7,809 bases of DNA from an uncultured Lachnospiraceae bacterium (GCA_934320895.1 CAKRFY010000058.1:1-7809); one strand, 5' to 3'; positions 1-6,066 are shown, counted from the first letter of the stretch. Notes: generated by a model from the sequence alone, not told the origin. A program made the numbers and translations.

Positions 1-210
1 TCAACTACCAACGCAAAATTATTGGTCAGTTATTAAATTTTATCTGCAGATACATCCCACTTAAGCAGTGGGCTTTTGATGATTCCCATTCACCTAAATA
101 TCAAAAATTCAAGGTGGATAAACTCCCTAAAATCATTTCCTACCAGCAGGACTGGACTTGGAAAGATTTAATCCCTTACTACCAAAAACGCTATGGAAAA
201 ACTATCAAGC
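1..210 (+). pseudogene. Truncated IS transposase N-terminal fragment (copy 1)
   Basis: This stretch is base-for-base identical to 5017-5226, the middle of the intact copy's N-terminal coding region, in the same orientation. It encodes residues of the helical N-terminus (starting NYQRKIIGQLLNF, through the WTWKDLIPYY stretch, to YGKTIK). It stops before the zinc-ribbon cysteines seen in the second copy. The window begins inside it, so its own start and left end lie outside. After 210 the sequence switches abruptly to the 3' end of a P-type ATPase gene on the other strand. The hybrid frame then runs about 14 codons into foreign sequence to a TAA at 252-254. No terminal inverted repeat is visible at the junction, so this looks like a deletion or recombination scar rather than a clean element end. 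It cannot encode a transposase. Confidence 0.85.
1..210 (+). repeat. 210-bp perfect direct repeat, copy A (copy B at 5017-5226)
   Basis: I compared the two stretches base by base and found no difference over 210 bp. Both lie on the plus strand with an offset of exactly 5016. The repeat is part of the IS transposase gene. Together the copies bracket the P-type ATPase remnant and the whole minus-strand ABC operon. Confidence 0.95.
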
Positions 211-215
211 ATATC

Positions 216-647
216 TCATTTTTTATGTTTCGCCTTAAACCAGCGCAGTCTTAATGCATTACTTACAACAAACACTGAACTAAAACTCATTGCCAATGCT
301 CCAAGCATCGGATTCATTTTCAGATGAAATGCCGTGTAAAATAATCCTGCCGCAATCGGTATTCCAATGATATTATAAATAAATGCCCAGAAAAGATTTT
401 GTTTGATATTGCGGATTACCGCTTTACTTAACTGGATGGCTGTTGAAACATCTACAAGATCACTTTTCATCAGCACAAAATCTGCCGAGTCGATTGCTAT
501 ACCCACATCTGCTCTGGTAAGCACTCTGTATATCTAGATATACCACTGTGCATCAAGACCCATAAACAACATTCTTACAAGCGGAGGCAGAATTGCAAAT
601 GCCAATGCACTGTAACATACTATTGGTGTATAAATAATGAACACTTT
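216..647 (-). pseudogene. Chimeric, decayed heavy-metal P-type ATPase remnant
   Basis: Two parts lie in one frame. The 3' part (216-524) encodes a CopA-like C-terminus: RADVGIAI, then [15 protein letters not shown], a WAFIYN segment (the TM7 YN pair) and [17 protein letters not shown] (the MxxSS motif of TM8). These features are known from Cu(I) P1B-type ATPases. The usual GxGTDxA-type residues between GIAI and DSAD are missing (about eight codons). The 5' part (about 525-647) encodes YTPIVCYSALAFAILPPL and MLFMGLDAQWYI, resembling the membrane segment before the CPC motif of Zn/Cd-type ATPases (CadA/ZntA). An in-frame TAG sits at 534-536 where a tryptophan codon (TGG) is expected. The CPC ion site, the DKTGT phosphorylation site, the ATP-binding domain and the GDGxNDxP hinge are all absent, so no working pump can be made. 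The join falls near a shared A/V-L-T sequence, suggesting recombination or a large deletion between two ATPase genes. The frame upstream of about 647 no longer looks like the family. Confidence 0.8.
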
Positions 648-730
648 TAATTCGGTGTTTATTATAATTCTGAGACTATCTACTTATGTTTAAATAAATA
701 TTTACATTTCCAACACGCTCTTTACAAAAT

Positions 731-1258
731 TCATCGATATTCTATTTTATATGTTATCTTTTTTTCCTTAACGACATAATACAACTTTGCTTTTTCGTAA
801 ATTGACACTTGCATATTCTCCTCTGGTACAACATCAAAAAACAAATTCAAAGTTACTTTCTCCCCACTATTTATAGAATCTTTTTGAGATTCTTGAACAT
901 TACCATACCAGACATTTCCTCCAGACAACAGACAATAATTCGGTACTATATCATAAATGGATACCGTTTTTTTGCTATTGTTCGTAACAGTAACCGCTAT
1001 CTCGTATTTGTATATTTTCATCTGATAGTCTTCATCATATAAGTTTTTCCAAGCTGGTGGCTTTTGTATCTCATATGCAATCCCCTCTATCTCACAATTC
1101 TCCCCATATGATATTACCTCATGCTTTACATGATTTAATGTTTTTCCATTCACCATCTGATATCGTACAACAAAAAGGACTATCAAAACCAGCAACAACG
1201 CCGCAATTGTACCCAATAAAAATTTTTGTTTGCCTTTTTCGGAAGTTAATACTTTCAC
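731..1258 (-). CDS. Membrane-anchored extracytoplasmic protein (last gene of ABC operon)
   Basis: This 175-aa protein is of unknown function. I chose the GTG at 1258-1256 because it overlaps the TGA of the upstream ATPase gene (GTGA) and has GGAGGG eight bases before it. An upstream ATG at 1288 would add ten residues read from ATPase sequence. A short basic N-terminus is followed by one membrane segment (about residues 12-32), and the rest should face outside. Residues 50-175 are rich in alternating hydrophobic residues (for example YKYEIAVTVTNNSKKTVSIYD, then GEKVTLNLFFDV). This suggests an immunoglobulin-like beta-sandwich similar in style to DUF4352/DUF5067 surface domains, but I cannot assign a family. 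It is probably translationally coupled to the ATPase and may be an accessory or substrate-contacting part of the transporter (inference). Confidence 0.8.
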   Translation of the reverse strand: MKVLTSEKGKQKFLLGTIAALLLVLIVLFVVRYQMVNGKTLNHVKHEVISYGENCEIEGIAYEIQKPPAWKNLYDEDYQMKIYKYEIAVTVTNNSKKTVSIYDIVPNYCLLSGGNVWYGNVQESQKDSINSGEKVTLNLFFDVVPEENMQVSIYEKAKLYYVVKEKKITYKIEYR

Positions 1259-1878
1259 ACTAATCGTCCCTCCTTCATTTCGTAGCACTGCGAAGTCACG
1301 GCATCTAAAAATTCACGATCATGACTTGCTACAACGATAGTGCTTCCCTCTTTCTTCAGATTTATCAACAGCTTTTTTAACATCTGTATACCATCGCTGT
1401 CAATTCCATTCGTTGGTTCATCTAATAAAATCAACTTTGGTTTTTTCAAAATTGCCTGCGCAATGCCGAGCCGCTCTTTCATCCCTAATGAATACTTCTT
1501 ATAATGTCTTCGATCAAGCGGATTTAGCCCAACAGAAGTCATAGCTTCATCTATATCTTTTTCTGTTACTCCATCTTGTAACATTCCCAACAGTTGAAGA
1601 TTTTTCTTTCCTGTAAATTCAGGCAAAAATCCTGGCATTTCTATAAGTACCCCTATATCTTTTGGGAACTCTCCAGGCTCCATTTTCTTTTCTCCAATCT
1701 CTACGCTCCCATCCACACGAATAAGCCCTGCTATTGCTCGCAAAATCATTGTTTTTCCCGAGCCATTAATCCCCCTTATGCCCACGATATCCCCCTGTTT
1801 CACCGTAAGATTTACTCCTTTTAATACTTCTGTTCCTTTAATTTTCTTTTCTACATTTTTTAACCTAATATAGTCCAT
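1255..1878 (-). CDS. ABC transporter ATP-binding protein (BcrA/LanF-like)
   Basis: This is the ATP-hydrolysing subunit of an ABC-2 type transporter, about 207 aa, one nucleotide-binding domain. Numbered from the upstream ATG at 1890, the motifs are Walker A GINGSGKT (40-47), signature YSLGMKER (133-140, a variant LSGGQ as in BcrA-type exporters), Walker B LILLDEPTNGID (153-164) and switch histidine H190. The Q-loop glutamine is replaced by the IEMPGF sequence (about 83-88), similar to the IExPGF form common in antibiotic and lantibiotic immunity ATPases. I prefer the ATG at 1878 because GAGG lies six bases upstream and the protein then begins MDYIRLKNVEKK; the ATG at 1890 has a poor site and adds four residues. 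It follows three permease genes and should energise them. BcrA-family homologues act in peptide-antibiotic resistance or bacteriocin immunity, but the substrate here is unknown. Confidence 0.95.
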   Translation of the reverse strand: MDYIRLKNVEKKIKGTEVLKGVNLTVKQGDIVGIRGINGSGKTMILRAIAGLIRVDGSVEIGEKKMEPGEFPKDIGVLIEMPGFLPEFTGKKNLQLLGMLQDGVTEKDIDEAMTSVGLNPLDRRHYKKYSLGMKERLGIAQAILKKPKLILLDEPTNGIDSDGIQMLKKLLINLKKEGSTIVVASHDREFLDAVTSQCYEMKEGRLV

Positions 1879-1923
1879 AACCAACCTCATTTCTACTTGT
1901 TTTTAAGCCTTTATTCTAAAGTT

Positions 1924-2646
1924 CTATTCGCTCAAAATATCCATATTGTTTAGTTTCTTTATGCCTGCGACTAGCGCAAATATCAGCACAATTCCCATCA
2001 TTGCAATTGCCATACCAATCGATCCTCTGTTATACATAAAACCAGCACAATAAAATACCGGCATCTTAATCGGCAATCCCAAAACAACATAGGCAACACA
2101 TATTATAAATCCTGTTATTTCATTTAACAGCAATGACACAACAGCATACAGCCAGTATATGGTACACATTCCAAGTAATAATAAAATTCCAGATTCCACT
2201 AGCATAGTGCCATCTATCTTAATGCAATAATTTGTGTTATCGTAAATTGCTAATATAAAATACTTTTCAAGCATTTGAAACAAAAAAATTCCCAATGCTA
2301 AAATTCCTCCACAGAATAGCTTACTGTACCAATACCATTTTCTTTCTTGAATGTGCGGCAAAAAACAGCTGGTATAGCGAGAAAGATCTTTTCTAACAAA
2401 ATCAATTACAATTATCAAAATTCCCACTTGATTCCAAATCCACTGAATTGGAAATCTATCCGGTTCCGCAAGAAATTTTTGCACTGTCACGCCCAAAATT
2501 TCTTGTTCTATAATTGCATTACTTTCATATAGTGCCAAAATAATGTCTATTAACAGGATACTTCCCAAAAATACAAGTATCCTTCTCCATTGATGCAGCA
2601 AAAGCCAACTATCCCTTTTAATCAAACCAACCATAGCATTCTTCAA
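1924..2646 (-). CDS. ABC-2-like permease subunit (third permease)
   Basis: This is a 240-aa polytopic membrane protein. About six hydrophobic segments are visible at residues 21-40, 72-84, 110-135, 147-174, 176-195 and 208-230, the usual topology of ABC-2 permeases. The start is a TTG at 2646-2644 with a perfect AGGAGG eight bases before it. The nearby ATG at 2653-2651 is in another frame and overlaps poorly with the site. A cytoplasmic loop at about 85-108 (RKDLSRYTSCFLPHIQERKW) sits between TM2 and TM3, the position where such permeases contact the ATPase. It lies 45 bp upstream of the ATPase gene and 42 bp downstream of the previous permease. The family is assigned from topology and neighbours only; I recognise no specific named protein. 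Confidence 0.85.
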   Translation of the reverse strand: MKNAMVGLIKRDSWLLLHQWRRILVFLGSILLIDIILALYESNAIIEQEILGVTVQKFLAEPDRFPIQWIWNQVGILIIVIDFVRKDLSRYTSCFLPHIQERKWYWYSKLFCGGILALGIFLFQMLEKYFILAIYDNTNYCIKIDGTMLVESGILLLLGMCTIYWLYAVVSLLLNEITGFIICVAYVVLGLPIKMPVFYCAGFMYNRGSIGMAIAMMGIVLIFALVAGIKKLNNMDILSE

Positions 2647-2688
2647 ATGTCATTCCTCCTATCCATCTTCATTCGCCCCATACTATCC

Positions 2689-3411
2689 TCAATTTTCCAG
2701 TTTCTTTAGAATAAAATCTTTATCCTGTAAAACAACAAATAATATGCTATTTAATACAAGAGAAAGCAGTAACAACCAAATCATCCCCACAAAAAATCCT
2801 GTCCAAGAATAATATAATGTTGAATCAATAGGAAATGCGTATTTCCAAAACAGCTGGTTATCAAAATACATTTCTTCCGCCGCTTCCAGTCCAACAATCC
2901 CCAGTACAGCAAGTATGCCTGCCGTACAATGAAACAACCATTGTACAACCATAAAGATAGATCCCAGAACAATTAACAACATCCACAGGCTAACACCCGC
3001 CCGAAGCAAAGTCAGCGTTGCAGAAATATCAGTTACATTGTCAAATACAAGTTTTTCCAATACCAACATCACAAAAGTAATCCATACACTTATACCAAAT
3101 GATGTCATAACATTTGCCCAAAGTATACTGTTAAATAATTTTGTTCTACCACCAATATGCAAAAGCACCGTCCCACTTTTCAAACAATTTATGTAATATA
3201 ACAACACAATTAGCATAGCTGCAATCGGTCCTATTAAAAGCATCTCCCAGTTAAACACGCCACTACACGCATCAAAAAAATTCTCCCTTTCCCATACTTG
3301 GCTTAAAACAACACCTATCAATATTATAACAGGCACTCCTCTAATCATATGCATAGAGCACGCCATATTAATAAACAATCCAAAATTTTTCCATTTTTTA
3401 ATCCACCTCAT
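2689..3411 (-). CDS. ABC-2-like permease subunit (second permease)
   Basis: This is a 240-aa membrane protein with about six predicted membrane segments (roughly 24-40, 55-74, 92-119, 135-158, 161-178, 203-227). The N-terminus is strongly basic (MRWIKKWK) and the C-terminus is short and charged (DKDFILKKLEN), so both ends are probably cytoplasmic. The cytoplasmic loop after TM2 contains GGRTKLFNSI, resembling the conserved arginine-containing loop of ABC-2 permeases. The ATG at 3411 overlaps the end of the preceding permease gene by 14 bp. Its site GGAGGG lies inside that gene nine bases upstream, which indicates translational coupling. It probably pairs with the other two permeases; three different permeases for one ATPase is more than the usual one or two. 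Confidence 0.85.
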   Translation of the reverse strand: MRWIKKWKNFGLFINMACSMHMIRGVPVIILIGVVLSQVWERENFFDACSGVFNWEMLLIGPIAAMLIVLLYYINCLKSGTVLLHIGGRTKLFNSILWANVMTSFGISVWITFVMLVLEKLVFDNVTDISATLTLLRAGVSLWMLLIVLGSIFMVVQWLFHCTAGILAVLGIVGLEAAEEMYFDNQLFWKYAFPIDSTLYYSWTGFFVGMIWLLLLSLVLNSILFVVLQDKDFILKKLEN

Positions 3412-4207
3412 ACCTCTTTTCCCTCCAGCAAATACCCATTATTGTTAACACCAATATCGTTATCATCATAAATATCATAACAGGTAATTCCATATTTCCA
3501 GATGGTGCCACTTGGTGTGCATAGGTAAGTAGATAATATGTTGCTGCACCGTCCTTACATATAATTCCAACCAAAGATTCATATAAATAGTTGAGAACAA
3601 ATACCGATACCCAAACCATAAATATGTTTTTCAACCAACAGCTAAACATTAACGCAATACTCGCCAAAAGCCCCCCTATTAAAAAGGCGAACAGCATAAA
3701 TAAGAATATATGTAATAACGGATAATCATAAAAAATACTAGGAAAAAGTGTTTCCTTACCATAAAGGCTTACAATATGTGTCTCCCATAATATTAAATCC
3801 GGCTTCTTGTCCGGAATCAATAAAAAGCAGGCATAAAGGTTTATCGCCAATGGAATAGCAGCAACAAGACCGCCTGCAAAAAAATTACATATATATAGTC
3901 CGCAAAAATACTGCTTCTTCTTATTTCTTGTTTGCACAAATTGATAATATCCACTTTGTCTATCAGAAAACCATGTATCAGCCATCGGCAGCGCCGCAAG
4001 CAATGGCAATAACAGGTAAAAAAATGAAGCATATATGGAGCCATTGAAACCTCCCATCCATATTGTATATACTGAATGTCCATATTTTAAATCTCTGTAT
4101 GGATATACATCATTTACAATATACAGGATTGATGGTATTGTCCCTGCCAATAATGCCAGATATAAATTCTTTTTATGTACTAACCTTTTCCAAAAATACA
4201 GAAACAT
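3398..4207 (-). CDS. ABC-2-like permease subunit (first permease)
   Basis: This 269-aa polytopic protein is the first and largest permease of the operon. Hydrophobic segments lie near residues 14-31, 55-75, 100-130, 164-190, 192-215 and 240-261. Between TM2 and TM3 is the loop DRQSGYYQFVQTRNKKKQY. It matches the form (SG...TR, then lysines and an aromatic) that I know from Firmicutes ABC-2 permeases of antibiotic-export type; this is recall, not a search. A long extracellular loop (about 131-162) separates TM3 and TM4. The ATG at 4207-4205 has GGAGGGG nine bases upstream. The gene starts 16 bp after the anchored protein gene, and its end overlaps the next permease by 14 bp, so the operon is continuous. 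Confidence 0.87.
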   Translation of the reverse strand: MFLYFWKRLVHKKNLYLALLAGTIPSILYIVNDVYPYRDLKYGHSVYTIWMGGFNGSIYASFFYLLLPLLAALPMADTWFSDRQSGYYQFVQTRNKKKQYFCGLYICNFFAGGLVAAIPLAINLYACFLLIPDKKPDLILWETHIVSLYGKETLFPSIFYDYPLLHIFLFMLFAFLIGGLLASIALMFSCWLKNIFMVWVSVFVLNYLYESLVGIICKDGAATYYLLTYAHQVAPSGNMELPVMIFMMITILVLTIMGICWREKRYEVD

Positions 4208-4223
4208 CTCGTTTCCCCTCCAT

Positions 4224-4823
4224 TTATTCTTTTACAACATATTCAGTCCGAAATTGTTGTATATGATCATCATCTTCCTCTGGTTCCGTTGTATAATACA
4301 AATGATATTTTTCCATTTTTCTTGAATTGTCCGTCTCGCATTTGACTATCATTTTTATCTCCATTGTCTTTCGGTATTTTAGTTTTTTGCTTCCTGTCAC
4401 CAAAGAGGCTTTTAGTTCTGTTTCTCCAAACTTTACAGAAAAATTGTTTGCAAATTTCTCTACATCAACGATTTCCCCTTTGCGACTATTCTTCACTTTA
4501 CATTTCAAAATATACTTGCCCTTTTTATATGTCACGGACTGCAATGTAAAAAATATTCCGCAATCCTCATTTTCCTCATTTAGTCCCAAGGTATTTTCCT
4601 TTATTTGAACCTCTTTTTTACTGACATTCTTGATAGCGTTACTACTGTCAGTTACTTTTTTATTTTCTGTCTCTTCTAACTTTCCATCATTTTCTTCTAA
4701 CCCATTAGTGCTTTCTATCCTATTGCCTGAAAATTCTCGAGCCTTTATAGCAACAATTCCAGTAACAATAACAGCACAGCATAAAAAAGAAATAATTTTG
4801 ATTACATATTTTCTTTTTTCCAT
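4224..4823 (-). CDS. Membrane-anchored extracytoplasmic protein (first gene of ABC operon)
   Basis: This 199-aa protein is of unknown function. The ATG at 4823-4821 has GAGGAGGG about eight bases upstream. Residues 1-6 are basic and residues 7-26 form one membrane anchor or uncleaved signal. Residues 28-85 are a low-complexity linker rich in Asn, Glu, Lys and Ser. Residues 88-199 form a compact domain that looks all-beta (FFTLQSVTYKKGKYILKCKVKNS, then alternating strands), with cysteines at 88, 108 and 161. The layout of anchor, flexible linker and beta domain resembles extracellular accessory proteins, and echoes the last gene of the same operon without clear sequence identity. As operon leader it may bind substrate or a partner outside the cell (inference). 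Only about 26 bp separate its start from the inserted element, so its native promoter cannot be adjacent. Confidence 0.8.
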   Translation of the reverse strand: MEKRKYVIKIISFLCCAVIVTGIVAIKAREFSGNRIESTNGLEENDGKLEETENKKVTDSSNAIKNVSKKEVQIKENTLGLNEENEDCGIFFTLQSVTYKKGKYILKCKVKNSRKGEIVDVEKFANNFSVKFGETELKASLVTGSKKLKYRKTMEIKMIVKCETDNSRKMEKYHLYYTTEPEEDDDHIQQFRTEYVVKE

Positions 4824-4915
4824 ATATGTACCCTCCTCAAATTCAAGGGTAGTGTCAAAAAACTACCTCTTTTTTCACTCTAAAACCTTTATTTTCGGAG
4901 GTTTGCAAATAAAAA

Positions 4916-4985
4916 GAGCAATGACCTCCTTTTTTTGGTATAATGTAAATCACCACAATCAACATAACCAAAGGAGACATTGCTC
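4916..4985 (+). promoter_or_regulatory. Inverted repeat enclosing the transposase promoter and covering its ribosome binding site
   Basis: GAGCAATGACCTCCTTT (4916-4932) pairs with AAAGGAGACATTGCTC (4970-4985): 16 pairs with one bulge or mismatch region. The right arm contains the ribosome binding site AAGGAG (4971-4976) and ends right at the ATG (4986). The 37-base loop contains the -10 box. A transcript from the element's own promoter would start after the left arm and leave the binding site free, while read-through from outside would fold and hide it. This arrangement is known from IS10 and IS50; here it is inference from sequence. Confidence 0.75.
4936..4944 (+). promoter_or_regulatory. 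Extended -10 promoter of the transposase fragment
   Basis: TGGTATAAT is a perfect extended -10 (TGnTATAAT), with the -10 hexamer at 4939-4944. No good -35 lies at the right distance, which is acceptable for an extended -10 promoter. Transcription should start near 4951, giving a leader of about 35 bases before the ATG at 4986. Confidence 0.65.
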
Positions 4986-5552
4986 ATGGACATTATACTT
5001 TATTTATTAAATTACATCAACTACCAACGCAAAATTATTGGTCAGTTATTAAATTTTATCTGCAGATACATCCCACTTAAGCAGTGGGCTTTTGATGATT
5101 CCCATTCACCTAAATATCAAAAATTCAAGGTGGATAAACTCCCTAAAATCATTTCCTACCAGCAGGACTGGACTTGGAAAGATTTAATCCCTTACTACCA
5201 AAAACGCTATGGAAAAACTATCAAGCCTGTTTTTCGTCGTGTGGCTTGTGATATTCCATCTGATTGCACATGTCCTATGTGTAAGGCTCCTGTTGACTAT
5301 CTTACATGGAACAATGGAAAAGTTAAAACTCAGATACTATGCAAAGTGTGTCCGACCAAGTTTTCGCCTGGCAATGATAACCGCTTTTCTCAAACTTATA
5401 AGCTCAAGTGCCCTTACTGCTCTCACACTTTAGCTCCTAAGAAAATCAGAAAACACTTTATTGTTCACAAATGTGTCAATCCCAAATGCTCCTACTATCT
5501 ACACAACCTTCGCAAAGTTGTATTCTTCCCAATTACCTTGACACCAAAATAG
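4986..5552 (+). CDS. Truncated IS transposase, zinc-ribbon N-terminal part only
   Basis: This 188-aa product starts at ATG 4986, nine bases after AAGGAG; an in-frame TTG at 4980 lies too close to the site. Residues 1-80 are helical and basic. Residues 94-168 hold two zinc-binding units: C96-P-M-C99 with C119-K-V-C122, and C142-P-Y-C145 with C163 and C168. This matches the DNA-binding N-terminus of DDE transposases common in Lachnospiraceae (recalled family). Full-length relatives continue for several hundred residues with the catalytic DDE domain; here the frame ends at NLRKV plus ten residues read from the element's right end, with TAG just beyond the inverted repeat. The product cannot transpose but might still bind element ends and act as an inhibitor or repressor (inference). 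Residues 12-80 are duplicated in the fragment at the window start. Confidence 0.8.
   Translation: MDIILYLLNYINYQRKIIGQLLNFICRYIPLKQWAFDDSHSPKYQKFKVDKLPKIISYQQDWTWKDLIPYYQKRYGKTIKPVFRRVACDIPSDCTCPMCKAPVDYLTWNNGKVKTQILCKVCPTKFSPGNDNRFSQTYKLKCPYCSHTLAPKKIRKHFIVHKCVNPKCSYYLHNLRKVVFFPITLTPK
5017..5226 (+). repeat. 210-bp perfect direct repeat, copy B
   Basis: This stretch is identical to positions 1-210 and lies inside the truncated transposase gene. Being in direct orientation, recombination with copy A would remove 5016 bp, including the whole ABC operon. Confidence 0.95.
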
Positions 5553-5578
5553 TATCACTCCTAAATACCTATTGTCAA
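5549..5578 (-). promoter_or_regulatory. Candidate native promoter of the ABC operon
   Basis: On the minus strand there is a perfect -35 TTGACA (5578-5573), an 18-base spacer and TACTAT (5554-5549). It lies just outside the right end of the inserted element and points toward the ABC operon. If the element is removed in thought, the -10 falls about 30 bases from the operon's ribosome binding site, a normal short leader. The spacer carries an imperfect inverted repeat (GTAT at 5552-5555, ATAC at 5565-5568) that could be an operator. AAAATAGTA occurs at 5546-5554 and again at 5590-5598. Confidence 0.55.
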
Positions 5579-5631
5579 ATACTTTTTGTAAAATAGTAAT
5601 ATTAAAATAGTTTTCCCTTGTACTTATTTTT

Positions 5632-5644
5632 TTCTTGACAAGAA
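5632..5644. promoter_or_regulatory. 13-bp palindrome over the -35 box of the PadR operon
   Basis: TTCTTGACAAGAA is a perfect palindrome around a central A (six-base arms). It covers the -35 hexamer TTGACA at 5635-5640. Its position is that of a repressor site, so autoregulation by the downstream PadR-family protein is a natural guess, though PadR sites often have longer spacing between arms. Confidence 0.5.
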
Positions 5645-5663
5645 GTTTATTTGCATTTATCAT
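5635..5663 (+). promoter_or_regulatory. SigA-type promoter of the PadR operon
   Basis: TTGACA (5635-5640), a 17-base spacer, and TATCAT (5658-5663; 5 of 6 to consensus) form a strong housekeeping promoter. Transcription should begin near 5670, about 34 bases before the PadR start codon. It is divergent from the candidate ABC-operon promoter, with -35 boxes about 56 bases apart. Confidence 0.75.
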
Positions 5664-5703
5664 TTAACAATAAGTATTCTTCCCTAGAAAAGGTGTATGG
5701 TTT

Positions 5704-6066
5704 ATGTTAAAAAAAACACGAAAACAAAACAATATCAAACATGGCACAATAGAACTTGTTTTATTGCTGTTGTTGCAATCTGGTAAAAAATACGGCTACC
5801 AATTGGCCCAAGAACTTGCAGATTATAGTGATGGAGAATATGAGCTCAAAGAAGCAACCATGTACCCCACACTATATCGTTTAAATCAAAATGGCTTTTT
5901 AAATTCAGAGCAAATAAAGGTGGGCGAAAAACGAACCCGTGTATATTATTTTATAACAGAAAACGGTCAGCAACACTTACAGGACTTACTTGCAGAATAT
6001 CGTCAAGTAACTAATTCTATTGAGAAAATAATTTCTTGCACAGACTCTGGAAAGAAAGAAACATAG
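5704..6066 (+). CDS. PadR-family transcriptional regulator
   Basis: This 120-aa protein has a single winged-helix DNA-binding domain of the PadR family (short PadR-s type). The order is helix 1 with GTIELVLLLLLQSGKKYGYQ (14-33), GYQLAQEL (31-38), the recognition region LKEATMYPTLYRLNQNGFL (48-66) with the family's YP-LYRL motif, and a wing (GEKRTRVYYFITENG, 74-88). The end carries a short dimerisation helix. PadR proteins are dimeric repressors, often of transporter or stress genes, and this one lies divergent from an ABC operon. The ATG at 5704 is preceded by AAAGGTG, a moderate ribosome binding site. The next gene's AGGAGG overlaps its stop codon, so the two are coupled. It probably represses its own promoter and perhaps the divergent one (inference). 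Confidence 0.93.
   Translation: MLKKTRKQNNIKHGTIELVLLLLLQSGKKYGYQLAQELADYSDGEYELKEATMYPTLYRLNQNGFLNSEQIKVGEKRTRVYYFITENGQQHLQDLLAEYRQVTNSIEKIISCTDSGKKET

Larger units (their letters stand above)
4850..5546 (+). mobile_element. Internally deleted insertion sequence (about 0.7 kb)
   Basis: The ends carry a short inverted repeat: TAGTGTCAA at 4850-4858 and TTGACACCA at 5538-5546 (reverse complement TGGTGTCAA, 8 of 9 matching). Inside are an extended -10 promoter, a hairpin, and a gene encoding only the zinc-ribbon N-terminus of a transposase. The catalytic part is missing, so the element is non-autonomous and could only move if a full-length relative acts in trans. No target-site duplication is obvious when the flanks are compared, so the exact ends may be off by a few bases. 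It lies between the transporter operon's first gene and the control region shared with the PadR operon. Confidence 0.65.

Noticed and set aside
648..730. Terminator after the ABC operon
   Set aside because: I looked for a stem followed by a U-run on the minus strand and saw only AT-rich sequence without a convincing stem.
809..1263. Plus-strand frames opposite the last operon gene
   Set aside because: No ribosome binding sites and no protein-like features; the minus-strand gene explains the region.
4327..4608. Plus-strand open frames opposite the first operon gene
   Set aside because: They are antisense shadows of a well-supported minus-strand gene with strong ribosome binding site and anchor; composition is that of reverse-complemented coding sequence.
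4852..4858. Outward TTGACA at the element's left end as a new promoter for the ABC operon
   Set aside because: No usable -10 lies 16-19 bases downstream; that position falls on the ribosome binding site, so a transcript from it would lack a leader.
4850..5546. Target-site duplication flanking the element
   Set aside because: The flanks share only a loose TAG-like triplet; no equal-length duplication can be shown, so the ends are given by the inverted repeat alone.
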